In this document: one piece after another, positions 11,847 through 22,912 of the stretch
Layout: every line of letters begins with the position of its first letter
Numbering within the stretch: the first letter of the stretch is position 1
Source: Dugong dugon
Lineage: Eukaryota; Chordata; Mammalia; Sirenia; Dugongidae
DNA length: 64,000 bases
Reading direction: 5' to 3'
NCBI GenBank assembly: GCA_030035585.1
Contig: CM057465.1
Coordinates: 34,800,001-34,864,000, forward strand
Translations under genes and position numbers: made by a program
Notes under the pieces: model-generated
Database searches by the model: none
Seen by the model: only the letters and a program-made list of their open reading frames with translations
Told to the model about the DNA's origin: nothing

Positions 11847-12063
11847 ACCAAAAAAGCAAAAAACAAACCCACTGCCTCCCAGTGGATTCTAACTCATAAC
11901 GACCCTTTAAAACAGAATAGAACTGCCTCATAGGATTTCCAAGGCTTTTCATCTTTACAGAAGCCGATTGCCACATCTTTCTTCTGCAGAGCTGCTGGTG
12001 GGTTTTAACCACCAACCTTTGAGTTAGCAGCCAAGTGCTTTAACCACTGCGCCACCAGGGATC
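11847..12063 (-). mobile_element. AfroSINE, long form
   Basis: The full order is visible in reverse: A-rich end of the tail, 'ctaactcataacgaccctt', 'ggatttccaaggcttttcat', 'agaagccgattgccacatct', then the head 'taaccactgcgccaccaggg' with the A-box region intact. It retains the middle 'gcagtctgcttc' block. The Pol III A box is near the right end and the B box near 'gggttttaacc'. Confidence 0.95.
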
Positions 12064-13183
12064 CTTTGTGAATGCTTTATAGTAAGTGGTTTGTCTTTCC
12101 ATTTGCTATCAGTGGTGTCTTCTCCTATGTATTTATTAGATAATTTCCTCTACCCAGTGGCAAGTTGTCATATGGTTTCAATAACATATCTGTGAATTTT
12201 AGGGATTTTGTTAATGTATGAAAACAAACACAGATTTTTAATCTGTTTATTTTCAGGAATAGCTAGCAGAGACACTTTAGAAGTAAATTTTTATGACTTG
12301 AGAACACGCTGTTCATGCAGTTGAAAATACATATTTTATACTTGAAAATCCTTCATTTAAGCCAGTTTTATAAAATAAGCTTATCTTCTCTGCTACCTTA
12401 AGTTTCAGATCTTTCAAAGGTGAATTTATACTTCTTAAAACATGTTGAAACTGAGCACAGTATTGTTGAGGGCATAATTCTGGACTGAGTACATTTTCTA
12501 ATCTCATGAGTAAGCTCACTAAACTTAAAAGAGTTTGCTGTCCTTCAGCTTTTCTGAATATATTATTAGGTGTCCATGTATAATTTATTCATATAATTTG
12601 TTTCAAGATAATTTAAGCATCTAGTAGATGCTGGTATTAATATTTTTTCCATGAGGATTTACCTTTTATTTTCCATCCCAGAACTAAAATTTACTTCCCA
12701 GATTCCAAACGCCAGTGCTTATTTTATTACTGCTATAAAAATATAAAAGGAGGATAAAATAGTAAAAGATAATAGTATTTAATATTAAAAGACATCAAAC
12801 TATGTAAGCGTTTTTCTAAAATCTTTTTGTAATATTAATGTAACTGATGAAAATTGATTCATTCATCATTTTAGCAGGGAAAAAATATGAAATTTCTCTG
12901 TATATTTGCCATTTTCTTTTCCACTTAACATGCCTTTGAAAAATAAAAAAAACTTGCATTTGTGAGCCAAATAGTTTCTCCAGATTTTTTTTTTTTTAAT
13001 TTCCATGTGCTCAGGAGAAATAAAGTGATCTTAGACACGATGTTGCAAATTACACCAGTAAAATGGGGCTGAAAGCAGAGAAAGAGGTAGCTAAAAAGAG
13101 CTTGCCTGCTAATGCAAAATCATACAGAACATGAAAAGCAAAAAAGAGAAGCAAGTAAAATCTCCTATAATCTTCTATTCTGT
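12064..13183. other. Unassigned AT-rich DNA
   Basis: No recognised repeat apart from a T-run (12986-12999). The 68-codon minus-strand frame at 12313-12519 has no motif I know. Confidence 0.5.
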
Positions 13184-13275
13184 TGTGTTAATTTCCTATT
13201 GCTGCTGTAACAAATTATGACAATCTTGATGTCTGAAAACAATAGAAATTTATTATCTTACTGTTGTGCACTGAA
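13184..13275 (-). repeat. LTR end fragment (MaLR/MLT-like)
   Basis: 'ttcctattgctgctgtaaca' followed by 'caatagaaatttattatctt' is the reversed end of MLT1/MaLR-type LTRs. It is a fragment only. These are remnants of long-dead nonautonomous class III endogenous retroviral elements. Confidence 0.55.
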
Positions 13276-13504
13276 AGTTTTTTTGACAATTGATGAGTAA
13301 TTGGTGACTTGATTTAGATTAGGTTCATTAAAGAGGTTGGATTAAGAGCTTGTTTTCAGTTTACAAATACACCCACTTCTCACTTAAAGCTATCTCGTTA
13401 CCTGACATTTAGCATTTAAGGCAACAGTAAAAAATCTATTATCCGACTATTTTGAGCATTAATGACATACATCTGGCAATAACAAATGCGGAGGTGGTAT
13501 AATG

Positions 13505-13850
13505 CTGGCTGTGATGACTAAGGTTGTGTGTCAGCTTGGTTGGGCCATGATTGTCAGTGGTTTGGCAGTTATGTAATGATGTAATTTGGCGGTTTTGTAA
13601 TGAAATAATTTAGAAGTTATGTAATGATGTGTTCATCCTCCATTTTGTGATCTGATGTGGTCATCCTCCATTTTCACATAATGCCAATTTTTGCACAATG
13701 ACCTGGCCTTTGGAACCTAACCCTGTCAATGGTTAGTGGGTATAAATGAAAGGTGAGAGAGTAGACCTAATTGGTATAGACTAGAAGTTGGGAGACAGCG
13801 TGTGGAAAGATAGAGTCAAGAGATTTCATTTTTTTTAAGATAAGAGAGAC
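13505..13850 (+). mobile_element. LTR related to the MaLR-like family at 24 and 48 kb
   Basis: 'gtgtgtcagcttggttgggc' and 'catgattgtcagtggtttgg' correspond to the minus-strand start of the LTRs at 24000-24481 and 48108-48627. A TATA-like 'gggtataaatgaaa' lies at about 13739, in the place where the others have 'gatataaaag'. Between them lies a short tandem array not seen in the others. No internal retroviral region or second LTR is present, so this is a partial or solo LTR. Its left end and right end are approximate. Confidence 0.6.
13568..13685. repeat. Two small tandem arrays inside the LTR
   Basis: The 24-bp unit starting 'gttatgtaatgatgtaattt' occurs at 13568, 13592 and partly at 13616. 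It runs into two copies of a roughly 29-bp unit containing 'catcctccatttt' at about 13631 and 13660. Confidence 0.85.
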
Positions 13851-15571
13851 TCAAACATTTTTATACTTAAGGGAAAAAATCAGAAAAGAGAGACTGGATT
13901 TGAAGACACTAGTGAAGGAAGAAATAGTGGAGGAATATTTTACTAGAAATGAGAGGGGAAGGTATCCAGAGCACAGAAGGGGCCATTTGACTTGGATAAC
14001 AGTAGGACGTATTTGTCCACTAAAGCTCTAAGGCTAAAAGTAAGAGTTCGCTGTAGAAAATCCAGAAATCCGTCAACACGATAGCTTCTACTTTTGTTAA
14101 ATCTTGTCTTCCACAAATCACTCATCATTCCTTTGTCTGAATTTGTGTTGTATTTGTGTTTTTCATTTGCATAAATTCTATGTTCATGAAGACTGTGAAA
14201 TCAAAGGCCATGTCCATGTTTGTCTAATTCCTCAGATTCCATCTGTAAAGTCACATAATGATCTTTAAAGGAAATCTTGCTGATAGCTTGATCTAAACAT
14301 AATTAATACCTGGCCTGGAATGAAACTGAATTTTGAAGCACTGGCTGATGACCCTTGTAGAAGTCAGATGGAATCACAGGAACTGAGAATTTGAGGTTTT
14401 AGAATTGCATATTTGCATATAATTTTACAGCCTATGCAGATGATCTACAACCTGGCCTCAAAGATCTGCATGCGTTAAATTGTAAGATGTGTCTTATTTT
14501 TTTTAACCTCTAAATGTGGAAGGGATGAGTCAGCCTATCTGGGATTTTAAACTGTAGTTCCAGGGACACTGCACAACCCAAAGCCATTGCCTCCAGCAAA
14601 TTACTATTAAAAAATATTCTCTGCTAGGCAGGACTGCCTAATGTGTCAACCTTGACCAGTTCCTTTAAGTGAAAGGAAACATTAGGAAGCAAAAACAAGA
14701 GAATTGCTACTGAAGGGCAGTAGCAAGGTTACTTCCTTCACTTGCCTTTGAAAATCTGTTTTGTTCTTTTTTATTTTTCGCTGATAGCCTTGATGTTTTA
14801 CAAGAAGAGTCAGATATAATTCATTCTACCAAGGACAAGCTTAGGTCAAATCATTTTCTCTCTGAAAGAGCTAATAATATGCAAATTGACATACAGATGT
14901 TAGTGAATATGCTATATACAGGCATCTGAATAGTACTTGTGAGCCTTTTTCTGCATAGATATCAAGAACTTGATATTATTCACATTATTGTGCAAATATT
15001 TAGAGACAGCAGGATGAAGATGATATTGTAAAGAAAAAAATGGTAAAATTATGATGCAAATATTTAGAAGTCTTAAGATATGTATTGGAAATTCATATAC
15101 TAATCATTGAAGTATATAGTATAATTTTCATAATTAAAGTGCTAGAAATTGATCTTTACTTTTGAATATACACACTTGGTGTAGTTGTTCTTCTGTAGGA
15201 TTTGAATTTAAATACAGGTGAAGTGTGTGTAAACATGGTATTAATATATGAATTAACATACAGAAGAGTGTGGGATACTACTGAATGAAGTGCCATATGC
15301 AATAAAGAGTTCATAACCACTCTTTGAGCTTAAAAGTAAAACGTTCTTTAAAAAGAGGTATCAAAATCACAAAAGAAAAATTTTTTAACATTACCATTCA
15401 TAGGTTCAATTAGTATGTCTGCATCTTTCTGATGTCTGCCCTTCCCATCTGTTACCCAAAGACAGATACTAAAGCAATCTTGTTTGCAATTCAGCTAATT
15501 TATGTCTTCTTGCAGTATATCTTCATTACATTTTGCAAAGACTCTCAGAAAAATCTGTAATTGTTGACCAC
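13851..15571. other. Unassigned DNA
   Basis: About 1.7 kb, AT-rich, with no repeat or gene that I recognise. The minus-strand frame at 13943-14128 is motif-free. Confidence 0.5.
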
Positions 15572-15582
15572 TATTATACTCT

Positions 15583-15635
15583 CGGAATCGACTAGACAGC
15601 AACAGGTTTTTTTTTGTTTTTTGTTTTTTTTTTTG
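15583..15635 (+). mobile_element. AfroSINE tail only (extreme 5' truncation)
   Basis: 'cggaatcgactagacagcaa' followed by a T-rich tail is the last roughly 25 bases of an AfroSINE. It lies between direct repeats 'tattatactct' (15572-15582) and 'tattatactcttt' (15636-15648), so it looks like a separate insertion and not a relic of the next copy. Confidence 0.75.
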
Positions 15636-15648
15636 TATTATACTCTTT

Positions 15649-15810
15649 GGGAGCCCTGGTGGTGCAGTGGTTAAGAACTTGGCCGCTAACAAAAAGGTCG
15701 GCAGTTCGAATCCACCAGCTACTCCTTGGAAACCCTATGGGGCAGTTCTACTCTGTCCTGCAGGGTTGGTATGAATCAGAATCGACTTGACGACAATGAG
15801 TTTTTTTTTA
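15649..15810 (+). mobile_element. AfroSINE, short form
   Basis: It starts 'gggagccctggtggtgcagt' with good A and B boxes ('cggcagttcgaatccacc') and ends with 'cgacttgacgacaatgag' plus a T-run. It is flanked by 'tattatactcttt' (15636-15648) and 'tattacactcttt' (15811-15823), differing at one base, as target duplications. The well-kept head suggests a fairly young copy. Confidence 0.96.
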
Positions 15811-16024
15811 TATTACACTCTTTATGTGATATAGCCAAGTAAATATTGTTCAGGTCATACGGATTAGAAGTTTTAAAATACAAATCACCATATTTGTTCA
15901 GTTTTATCATAGCTCAGTCAAGTTCTGTTAATCCAGTTTTATCCTAGTAACGATCAACATGTACACACATCTGTAGGAGGAATAGGTACGAAACCCCTCC
16001 CCAGAGCCAGAAGCAAACAGTTTC

Positions 16025-16480
16025 GGTTTTCTATTGCTAGGTAATAAATACCCCTGAATTTAATGGCTTTAAAAACAATTATTTATTTGCTCATGATTCT
16101 GCAGTCTGGTGTCGGCTCAGCTGAGTGGTTCTTTTGCTGGTTTTGCTGGTGGTAACTCGTGTGGATGCATTCAGTTGACAGATTGATAGGGGGCCGGGGT
16201 CAACTGGGCTGTGGGACAGCATGGCTTTTCTCTCTCTTATGTATTCTCAAGACCTTTCCTCTCCATGTGGCCCCTCTAGAGGGGAATACACATTCTTCTT
16301 ACATGTGCACAAGAATGTAAAGATTTAGGCTTGGAACTGGTTATGACTAAAGTGAAACAGATTCACAGGGAGAAGACTACACAACAGCATGAGTACTGGA
16401 AGTTATGCTCATTGGGGGCCACCAAAGTAATACTTGGATACTAAATTTAAGATACAGTATGAATTCTCACTGCTCTTAGG
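16025..16480. repeat. Ancient LTR-like interspersed repeat, family unassigned
   Basis: 'ttctattgctaggtaataaa', 'aatggctttaaaaacaatta' and 'tctgcagtctggtgtcggct' follow the pattern of old mammalian LTR repeats whose reversed ends read 'attgctgctgtaacaaatta...ggcttaaaacaac'. The rest is too diverged to name. Confidence 0.5.
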
Positions 16481-17174
16481 GGACATCGTATGCTACCAGA
16501 AGAATCTTGGTTTTTGCCTTCGAGGCTGGATGAACACATTGCGTAGATTTAGATAAGTGAATGAAATGGTCTGGTAAGGCTCTTGGGTAGCAATGTGGAA
16601 GATGGATTTCAGGAGAACAAGACTGGCAATGAGACCAATTTAAAAGTAGTGCAATAATTCCGGTGAGAATTGATTTGAGCCTAATTTTTTTTTTCTCCTT
16701 AGGTTTCCTTTGCCCTCCTTCTAACACAAGAAGAAGGGTAAAGAGATAAAGATATGGGGTAAAGGAGGAATTCAGGATGATTCTGTGGGTGGTAATGCCA
16801 TTTATTCACATGACAGAGGTCGAAGGACTATTTTTCAAAAAAAAGTTACATTGAGGTTGATGTTTCATGGGGTGTACATGTAAAAATGTGTAATAGTCAA
16901 ATGGTTATGTGAGTTTAGAACAAGGGGGGGATCTAGGATAAAGACTTGGAAGTCATCAGTGTACAAATGGTGTTTTGGGCCTTCGTTGGTTAAGCTCACT
17001 CAAGAAGTATGTAACAGTGTTTCTTTAAAAAGGGGTGAAGTTATCAGAGTCAATTAAGGTACATTTGCTAACTCTACATTCTGATTCTGTGCCTTGCCCC
17101 CAGCATTGCATAAGTGGGTAAGGAGGCACATATACTGTGAAAAAGCTCTCAGGTGATTTTATTACATGCCTTCC
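16481..17174. other. Unassigned DNA
   Basis: Nothing recognised except a T-run near 16685. Confidence 0.5.
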
Positions 17175-17265
17175 TCTCCCCAGGGGATGTGGGCATCTCT
17201 GCTGTTTTAGAAGCACTCCTGGAGATTCTGATGAACACCCAGGATTGAGAACCACTGAAGGAAAG
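17175..17265. repeat. MER5A-like hAT transposon remnant
   Basis: 'tcctggagattctgatgaac' and the terminal 'gattgagaaccactga' match the MER5A end ('ttgagaaccactg'). The other terminus is unclear; it may extend left to about 17060. Confidence 0.5.
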
Positions 17266-17944
17266 TGATAAGGGCCAAACTTGATAATGTAGTCTACAGA
17301 TGGCAGCTACCAGTCCAAAAAGGATTAACTGTCACTAATTAAAAGATAAGTTTTATATATGCAATTTCTTAGAAGGACTTACAGCCATTCATTGTACTCT
17401 CTAGTAACTATTATAGCGCTGTCATCTAAGAATTCAACAGCCAGTTTTAGAGATACAGGTGCACCCACTATAGCACATTGATCTTGTGACTGAATCTGCC
17501 CATACTCTGGAAAAGTTCCAATTTGTTTTCCTGTGTTTCTCTAGGTCCCTTTTTAGTGAAAGTCAAATAATTTCACTACCTCTCCTCAATTCTGCAGCAT
17601 TTCCTTTGCTAACTCTTTCTTCTTCCTTGATTTCCCCACCCATCCTTAACATGAGCATCCTTCAAATTGGATGCACCTGACTTTAACTCAGTCTTCCTCC
17701 TGGGGCCTTGGAAGATGAGTAGATCTTTAATTCTAACTTCTGTTTTAGCATTTGCAGTCTGTTCCACGTATATTTGGATTCCTGCGGAAAACCATATTTG
17801 AACTGGTAATTACAGAATTCTTTTTTGGGCTCTTAAAGTCTCTCCTAACATCCACCTTTCTTGTCGTTTATTTTTGACATAACAAATTTAATTGATTAGT
17901 TAATAGAATGAAAATGCCAAGGCCTTGCTTCTTCCTTTTTACCT
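17266..17944. other. Unassigned DNA
   Basis: C/T-rich around 17550-17690. A 64-codon plus-strand frame (17486-17680) there is low-complexity and not taken as coding. Confidence 0.5.
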
Positions 17945-18092
17945 CTTTGGTGCTTCAGGTCTTCATCTGTAAAATGGAGACAACTGCAGCATCTACCTCT
18001 TGGGGTCATTAAGAGGGTTATATGAGGAATTACGTGTAAAACTCCTAGAACAGTGGTGGCCACTTAGCAAGTGTTCAGTAAATATTATTGCT
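17945..18092 (+). repeat. MIR element, 3' part
   Basis: 'tcttcatctgtaaaatggag', 'tcttggggtcattaagaggg', 'ctagaacagtggtggccact' and 'agtaaatattattgctatta' are all in MIR order. A long SINE starts directly after it. Confidence 0.85.
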
Positions 18093-18095
18093 ATT

Positions 18096-18440
18096 ACTGT
18101 TATTGTTAGGTGCCATCGAGTAGTTTCCAACTCATAGCAACCCTATGTACAACAGAACAGAATGCTGCCCAGTCCTGCAGCATCCTCACAATCATTGTTA
18201 TGTTTTGAGTGCCTTCCAACCTGAGGAGCTCATCTTCCGGCACTATATCAGACAATGTTCCACTGCTATTCATAAGGTTTTCCCTGGCTAATTATTTTCA
18301 GAAGTAGACTTCCAGGTCCTTCTTTCTAGTTTATTTCAGTCTGGAAGTTCAGCTGAAACCTGTCCACCATGGGTGACCCTGCTGGTATTTGAATACCGGT
18401 GGCATAGCTTCCAGCATCACAGCAACGCACAAGCCCCCAC
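18096..18440 (-). mobile_element. Long afrotherian SINE variant
   Basis: The reversed tail is RTE/AfroSINE-like ('ttgttaggtgccatcgagta', 'gcaaccctatgtacaacaga'). The body then differs from the standard AfroSINE: 'gaagtagacttccaggtcct', 'agtctggaagttcagctgaa' and 'ctgctggtatttgaatacc'. The head end near 18440 does not match the tRNA-Gly-like head of the related copies at 27 and 44.9 kb, so this may be a third head type. Confidence 0.75.
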
Positions 18441-18544
18441 AGTATGACGAACTTCCTTATGACATCTTCCATTTTCAAAAGTTTAATTAGCTTTGATAAA
18501 TAAATAAATTGTAGCCTATTAACAAATTAACAAACACAAAAGCA

Positions 18545-18600
18545 CACACCACACACACACACACACACATGCACATTCACACACATGAGCATACACACAT
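18545..18600. repeat. (CA)n microsatellite, imperfect
   Basis: A CA run with interruptions (TGCACATT and similar). Confidence 0.92.
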
Positions 18601-19562
18601 CTTGATTGATGGTTATACAGGAATATGCATTTGCCAAACTTTATTGAGCTGTATACTTAAAATTTATGCATTTTTCTAAATGTAAATTATACCTCAATAA
18701 ATTACTTGGAAAAATGTGAAATTAGAAGCAGAAGAGCAGAGTGGTTAAGTTTATGGTTAATGTCAGCCTGATTGACTCAGAATGCACATATGACCCCACT
18801 GGAACCTCACTATGGCTCAGTAAACGTTCATTTAGTCCTAATTGACTGTTTATTGCTTTTTCTACCCAAGCGAGTCCAACCTTCCTATTATCAAACCTCC
18901 TCAGTCTTCCTTTCCTTCCTCTGTGCCTTCAACTCCTTCAAGGAGTATTTTCTGAACAGATGTCTAGTAAAGAATTTGACCCAAAGAGAGGTCTGACCTT
19001 TACCCTTAGCCTTTGGGAGGTAATCTATGTCATACCCAATAGAAGTATCCTTTTTTAGGGTAGGGGAAGGCCACACTGGATCTTAGGGTGGGGTGGTCAA
19101 ACCCAACAGTCTTAGACTGAAGATTGGTCAAGTCAGTAAAACCAACCATGTGGTTTAGGGTGATGGCTGTGGGTCAGGTGGTATCAGTTGACCTGGAGTT
19201 CCACCACGTGGGAAATCATGACAGAGGGGACAAAGAAAAATAAATTTCCAAAATAAGTGGGAAAACAGAAAATTCTGAAGGAGATAGCAGACCAGGGATT
19301 TATCTGGGAAAATAGACCAGGGTGAAAAAAGATCTGACCAAAGGCCTGACAGACTCACGAGAATAGCAGATGCTTTAGGGTCAAAATATAGGAACACATC
19401 CCAGGATCCATTAGTGAAGGGTAGTAACCTGACACCTAATTGTCAAATGAATAATAGTAACAAGATAGCAGTCAAAAGAAAAACTGTTACTAATAGTAGT
19501 AGGGCTTCTACATTTACTGCTGTTTATTGAGGGCTACTCTGTGCTGTGCAATGTATGTGAAG
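18601..19562. other. Unassigned DNA, possibly part old LTR
   Basis: The segment around 18980-19400 ('tagcctttgggaggtaatct') feels like an old LTR, but I cannot match its ends. No open frame stands out. Confidence 0.4.
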
Positions 19563-19715
19563 GGTTTGCAAACATTTTCCTACAGGGTTAGGGCTGGAGA
19601 GTAACTATTTTTGGCTTTGAGGGCCATATGGTCTCTTTATCACATCTACTCAACCCTGCTGTCTTTTCCTGAAAGCAGCCTTAGACAATATATAAAATGC
19701 ATTTACATGAAAACC
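19563..19715. repeat. hAT-type nonautonomous DNA transposon remnant
   Basis: 'ggctttgagggccatatggt', 'acatctactcaaccctgct' and 'gaaagcagccttagacaata' match the reversed body of a common mammalian hAT element known for 'gccatatggtctctgtcgca' and 'aaagcagccatagacaatat'. The terminal inverted repeats are eroded. Confidence 0.75.
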
Positions 19716-19877
19716 ACAGGTGGTTGCCTGGAAGCACTAGTGTAATATCTCCATCAGAAGTCAACGCAGACAAACGAGCTACACCTGAGTGTGGTGTAAG
19801 CAGTGATGAGGGCATTGTAAAAATAGACTTCCTGGCCTACTGGGTGGTTAAAGAGCTTTTTTCAATCTATTTACAAA

Positions 19878-19879
<2 letters not shown>

Positions 19880-19912
<33 letters not shown>
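19880..19912. repeat. (TG)n microsatellite
   Basis: An uninterrupted run of about 16 TG units, probably polymorphic. Confidence 0.97.
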
Positions 19913-19913
<1 letters not shown>

Positions 19914-20447
19914 CTCATACATGACATTGTGTTAGGCCCTATGGGGAATATATAAAAATTAAGGAAATGATCTCTGTCTTCCAAGAAAAGCCAATCTATT
20001 TGGAGAAGGAGGCAGGAAAAGGAGCAATGGGGGAATAGAAATAATTAGAAAATATATGGTATCTTTGGACAGTGAATTACTGCTATAATGTGATTTAATG
20101 ACTCTGCATACAGAATGACTATACACTGAGCAGGAAGATTTCTCTGCCTTTGAACTCAAGATTCAAAGCAGTGGCCAACTGGGAACTCTTGTCTCACACA
20201 CAGCATTTTAGTTACTCTTGTGCTTTGGAAAGATGAAACAGTGACATATTTTTTTTAGGATTATTATTTCTACCACTTAGTTCTCATAAATGTGACATAG
20301 TCTGAACAGAGTTATTTATAAGTGGAGAAAATCTAAAAAATAAATGGACGCTTTTCAGATTCAGTCACACTTTGACAGGTATGTTAATGGTCTCCTAAGA
20401 TGTTTGATGTCTTGGAAGAAATGTCTTACTATCTTTTTTCCTTTAAA
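19913..20447. other. Unassigned DNA
   Basis: No recognised repeat or gene. Confidence 0.5.
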
Positions 20448-21262
20448 AAAAATTTTTTTTTATATTGTACTTTAGATGCAGGTTTACAGAACAAATAGTT
20501 TCTCATTAAACAGTCAGTACACATATTGTTTTATGACATTGGTTAACAACCCTACAACATGTCAACACTCTCCCTTCTTGACCTTGGGGGACCTTTTTTT
20601 TTTTTTTTTTTTTTTTTGGTGAAAATATACATAGCCAAAGTTACACCATTTCAAAAGTTTCTATATGTACAATTCAGTGACATTGATTACATTCTTCAAG
20701 TTATGCTGCTATTCTCACTATCCTTTTCCAAATTATTCCATTGCCATTATCTTCAACTCACTGCCCCCTTGAGTTGCTGTTACCAATTTGATCTCACATA
20801 AATAATTATTTTTTTTCTTTGTACCTTAGATGAAGGTTTGCAGAACAAATAGTTTCTCATTGAACAGTTAGTACACATATTGCCCTATGACGATGGTTAA
20901 CAAACTCAGAACATGTCAACACTGTCCCTTCTCAACCTTGGGTTCCCCATCACCAGCTTTCCTATCCCCTCCTGCCTTCTAATCCTTGTCCCTGGACTGC
21001 TGTGTCTTATTAGTCCCATTTTGTTTTATGAGGCTGTCCAATCCCCAGCTGAATGGTGAACCTTGGGAGTGACTTCACTGCTGAGCTAAAAGGGTATCTG
21101 GGGGCCATACTCTCGGGGTTTCTCCAGTCTGTCAGGCCAGTAAATCTGGTCTTTTTTTGTGAGTTAGAATTTTGTTCTACATCCTTTTCCAGCTCTGTCC
21201 AGGACCCTCTATTGTGATCCTGGTCAGAGCAGTCAGTGGTGGTAGCTGGGCACTGTGTCTTA
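20448..21262 (-). mobile_element. 5'-truncated L1/HAL1 3' end, three-part tail
   Basis: This is close to the reverse complement of 25640-26463, so it is a second copy of the same element's 3' end in opposite orientation. From left to right it holds a terminal block (20455-20590: 'gtactttagatgcaggttta'), a long T-run, an unrelated L1-type 3' end (20622-20800: 'caattcagtgacattgatta'), a second A/T junction, and then the main 3'UTR (20815-21262: 'gtaccttagatgaaggtttg', 'ggggtttctccagtctgtca'). The 5' truncation is near 21262. Confidence 0.85.
20592..20619. repeat. T homopolymer (reversed internal poly-A)
   Basis: About 25 T. In element orientation this is a poly-A tract inside the three-part 3' end. 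The matching copy near 26306 has about 9 A. Confidence 0.95.
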
Positions 21263-21444
21263 CTATTTTTGCTTTAGACATTTTTTTCTTCTTTTGATGA
21301 AAAATTTTTATTGAATCATAACATGCACTTATATGACAATAGAGTTTCAAGTCTGTTTATACCTTGTGAAGATTTACCTAACAAAAATTAAAGACTGAGC
21401 TAGAGAAATTCTGTTTACTGTTTGCCAAGTTAAAGCAAGACCTT

Positions 21445-22900
21445 AAGACTTCTGGGCAACATGGTGCTATATTCAGAAGCACCACGCCGTCCCTCTGCAG
21501 CAAAGATCAGAAAAACTAAATCAAACAGAGTCACATGTCAATCCTGAAACCCTAAGCATCAAATGATGAGATAAAGAACTCAGCTCAAGCACCGAATGGG
21601 ATAAGAAACTGACTGAGAACAGAGCACAAGGAGAACTACATGCAGAGGTCCCCTATCAGCTACCGCAGGACGGATCCGCCATCTTGGACTCCTATCGGAG
21701 ATCAGTGAACAGGAGGAACGAGAAAGCAGCTTCACAGAGCACCCAGCAGGAGACAGAACGACCAGTAACCCATGATATAGGCTTTCCCACCCCCACCCTT
21801 CTTCACCCCCACTTAGCCTCCTCTGCTTCCTGCAGCCACAGTCTATTGGCTAGGAAGCACAAGCTTCCTCACAGTGCCGCTTGGATTCCACCTGCCCACA
21901 CTGACCAGCTCCCTGAGTGCCATTTGTTGGCTGCTGGTATTGCTTTTTTCCACTTCTTTAGATTTCTTCCTTATGTCTCATCACCTCCCCCTCCTTTCTC
22001 TCAAATACCTGTCTCGGTGCACCATCTTTGCTTCTTTCTGAAAGGCTGCGAAACGCTGCTTGACTGTGAAACTGCTTCCAGGCCCATGCTGCCATGCTGG
22101 TGGGACCCCTGGGGCTTTTTTGTTTGTTTGCTCTGATTTGTTCTGTTTTGATTTGTTTGTTTGTTTTCTTTTTCTTTTCTCGGCTTGAGAGCCCCTTCTA
22201 GGTGGGCAGTACTGCACAGCTTGGAAGCTAGTCCCTTACTCTGTGCAGATGCATGGGGACATCCCTGGGGGCATTTCTTTTTTCTTGTTTGTTTGTTTCT
22301 GGGTTTGTTTTTCATTTCTTTGTTTACTTTTCTTCTCTTATTGTCTTTTTGTCTTTCTTCATTTCAAGTTTCTCGATCTATTCATTTTTTCTTTTACCTT
22401 TTTTATTTTTTTCCCCCCATTTCTCAGTCTCTCATCTCTCCACTTGAATAGCAAGCTCGCTTAGCAGTCTGTTTTGTTTGTGTGTATGTTTTTGGCTCCT
22501 GTTCCTCTCTCCTGTCTCTCATCTTTCCCATACCTATCTTAGCTCCACACTTCACAATCTACCCCCTCCGTCCTGCTTACCTGAACCGTGCGCTGAACAT
22601 CACACCCCCAAGCAGTACAGGCATGGCCTACTGGAACCTGCCCTGCACTGATTCCTGGTCCTCACTGTCAGCCCTGGTATGTGCCACAAAAAACCTATCC
22701 CAGCAACTCCCCTTCAGCTGAACCTGCCCTGCTGTACCATACCTGAGTGACTGACCCTGTCCGTTGGAGAAAGAGGTGAAAAGTATCATGCCCAAAGTCA
22801 AGCAAACAACAAAGAACGCACAGCCCGCCTGCTCAGAAGTAACCAAATAAAACAAAAAATCAGGATGAAACAAACAAATCTACAATCAGTAAACAGGGAA
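21445..22900 (+). other. 5'UTR of the HAL1-type element
   Basis: It starts with A-rich, L1-like leader text and passes into a strongly T/C-rich stretch (about 22100-22470). Several overlapping open frames on both strands here (21684-22136 is the longest) are composed of low-complexity F, S, L or K, N, Q residues and I reject them as genes. By analogy with L1 this region would carry the internal promoter; no specific site is claimed. Confidence 0.6.
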
Positions 22901-22912
22901 AATAACCACTGA

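Noticed and set aside
13568..13640. CRISPR-like array (regular 24-bp units)
   Set aside because: Units are contiguous with no spacers and sit inside an LTR in a mammalian genome.
15649..15730. Possible tRNA gene (A and B boxes)
   Set aside because: It is the tRNA-derived head of an AfroSINE repeated many times in the window.
21684..22136. 150-codon plus-strand frame
   Set aside because: It lies wholly in the 5'UTR of the HAL1-type element, with low-complexity Ser/His/Pro/Phe-rich translation and competing frames on both strands.
22100..22470. Pyrimidine-rich tract as a splicing or triplex-forming element
   Set aside because: It is part of the L1-type leader and too irregular for a mirror repeat; no further support.
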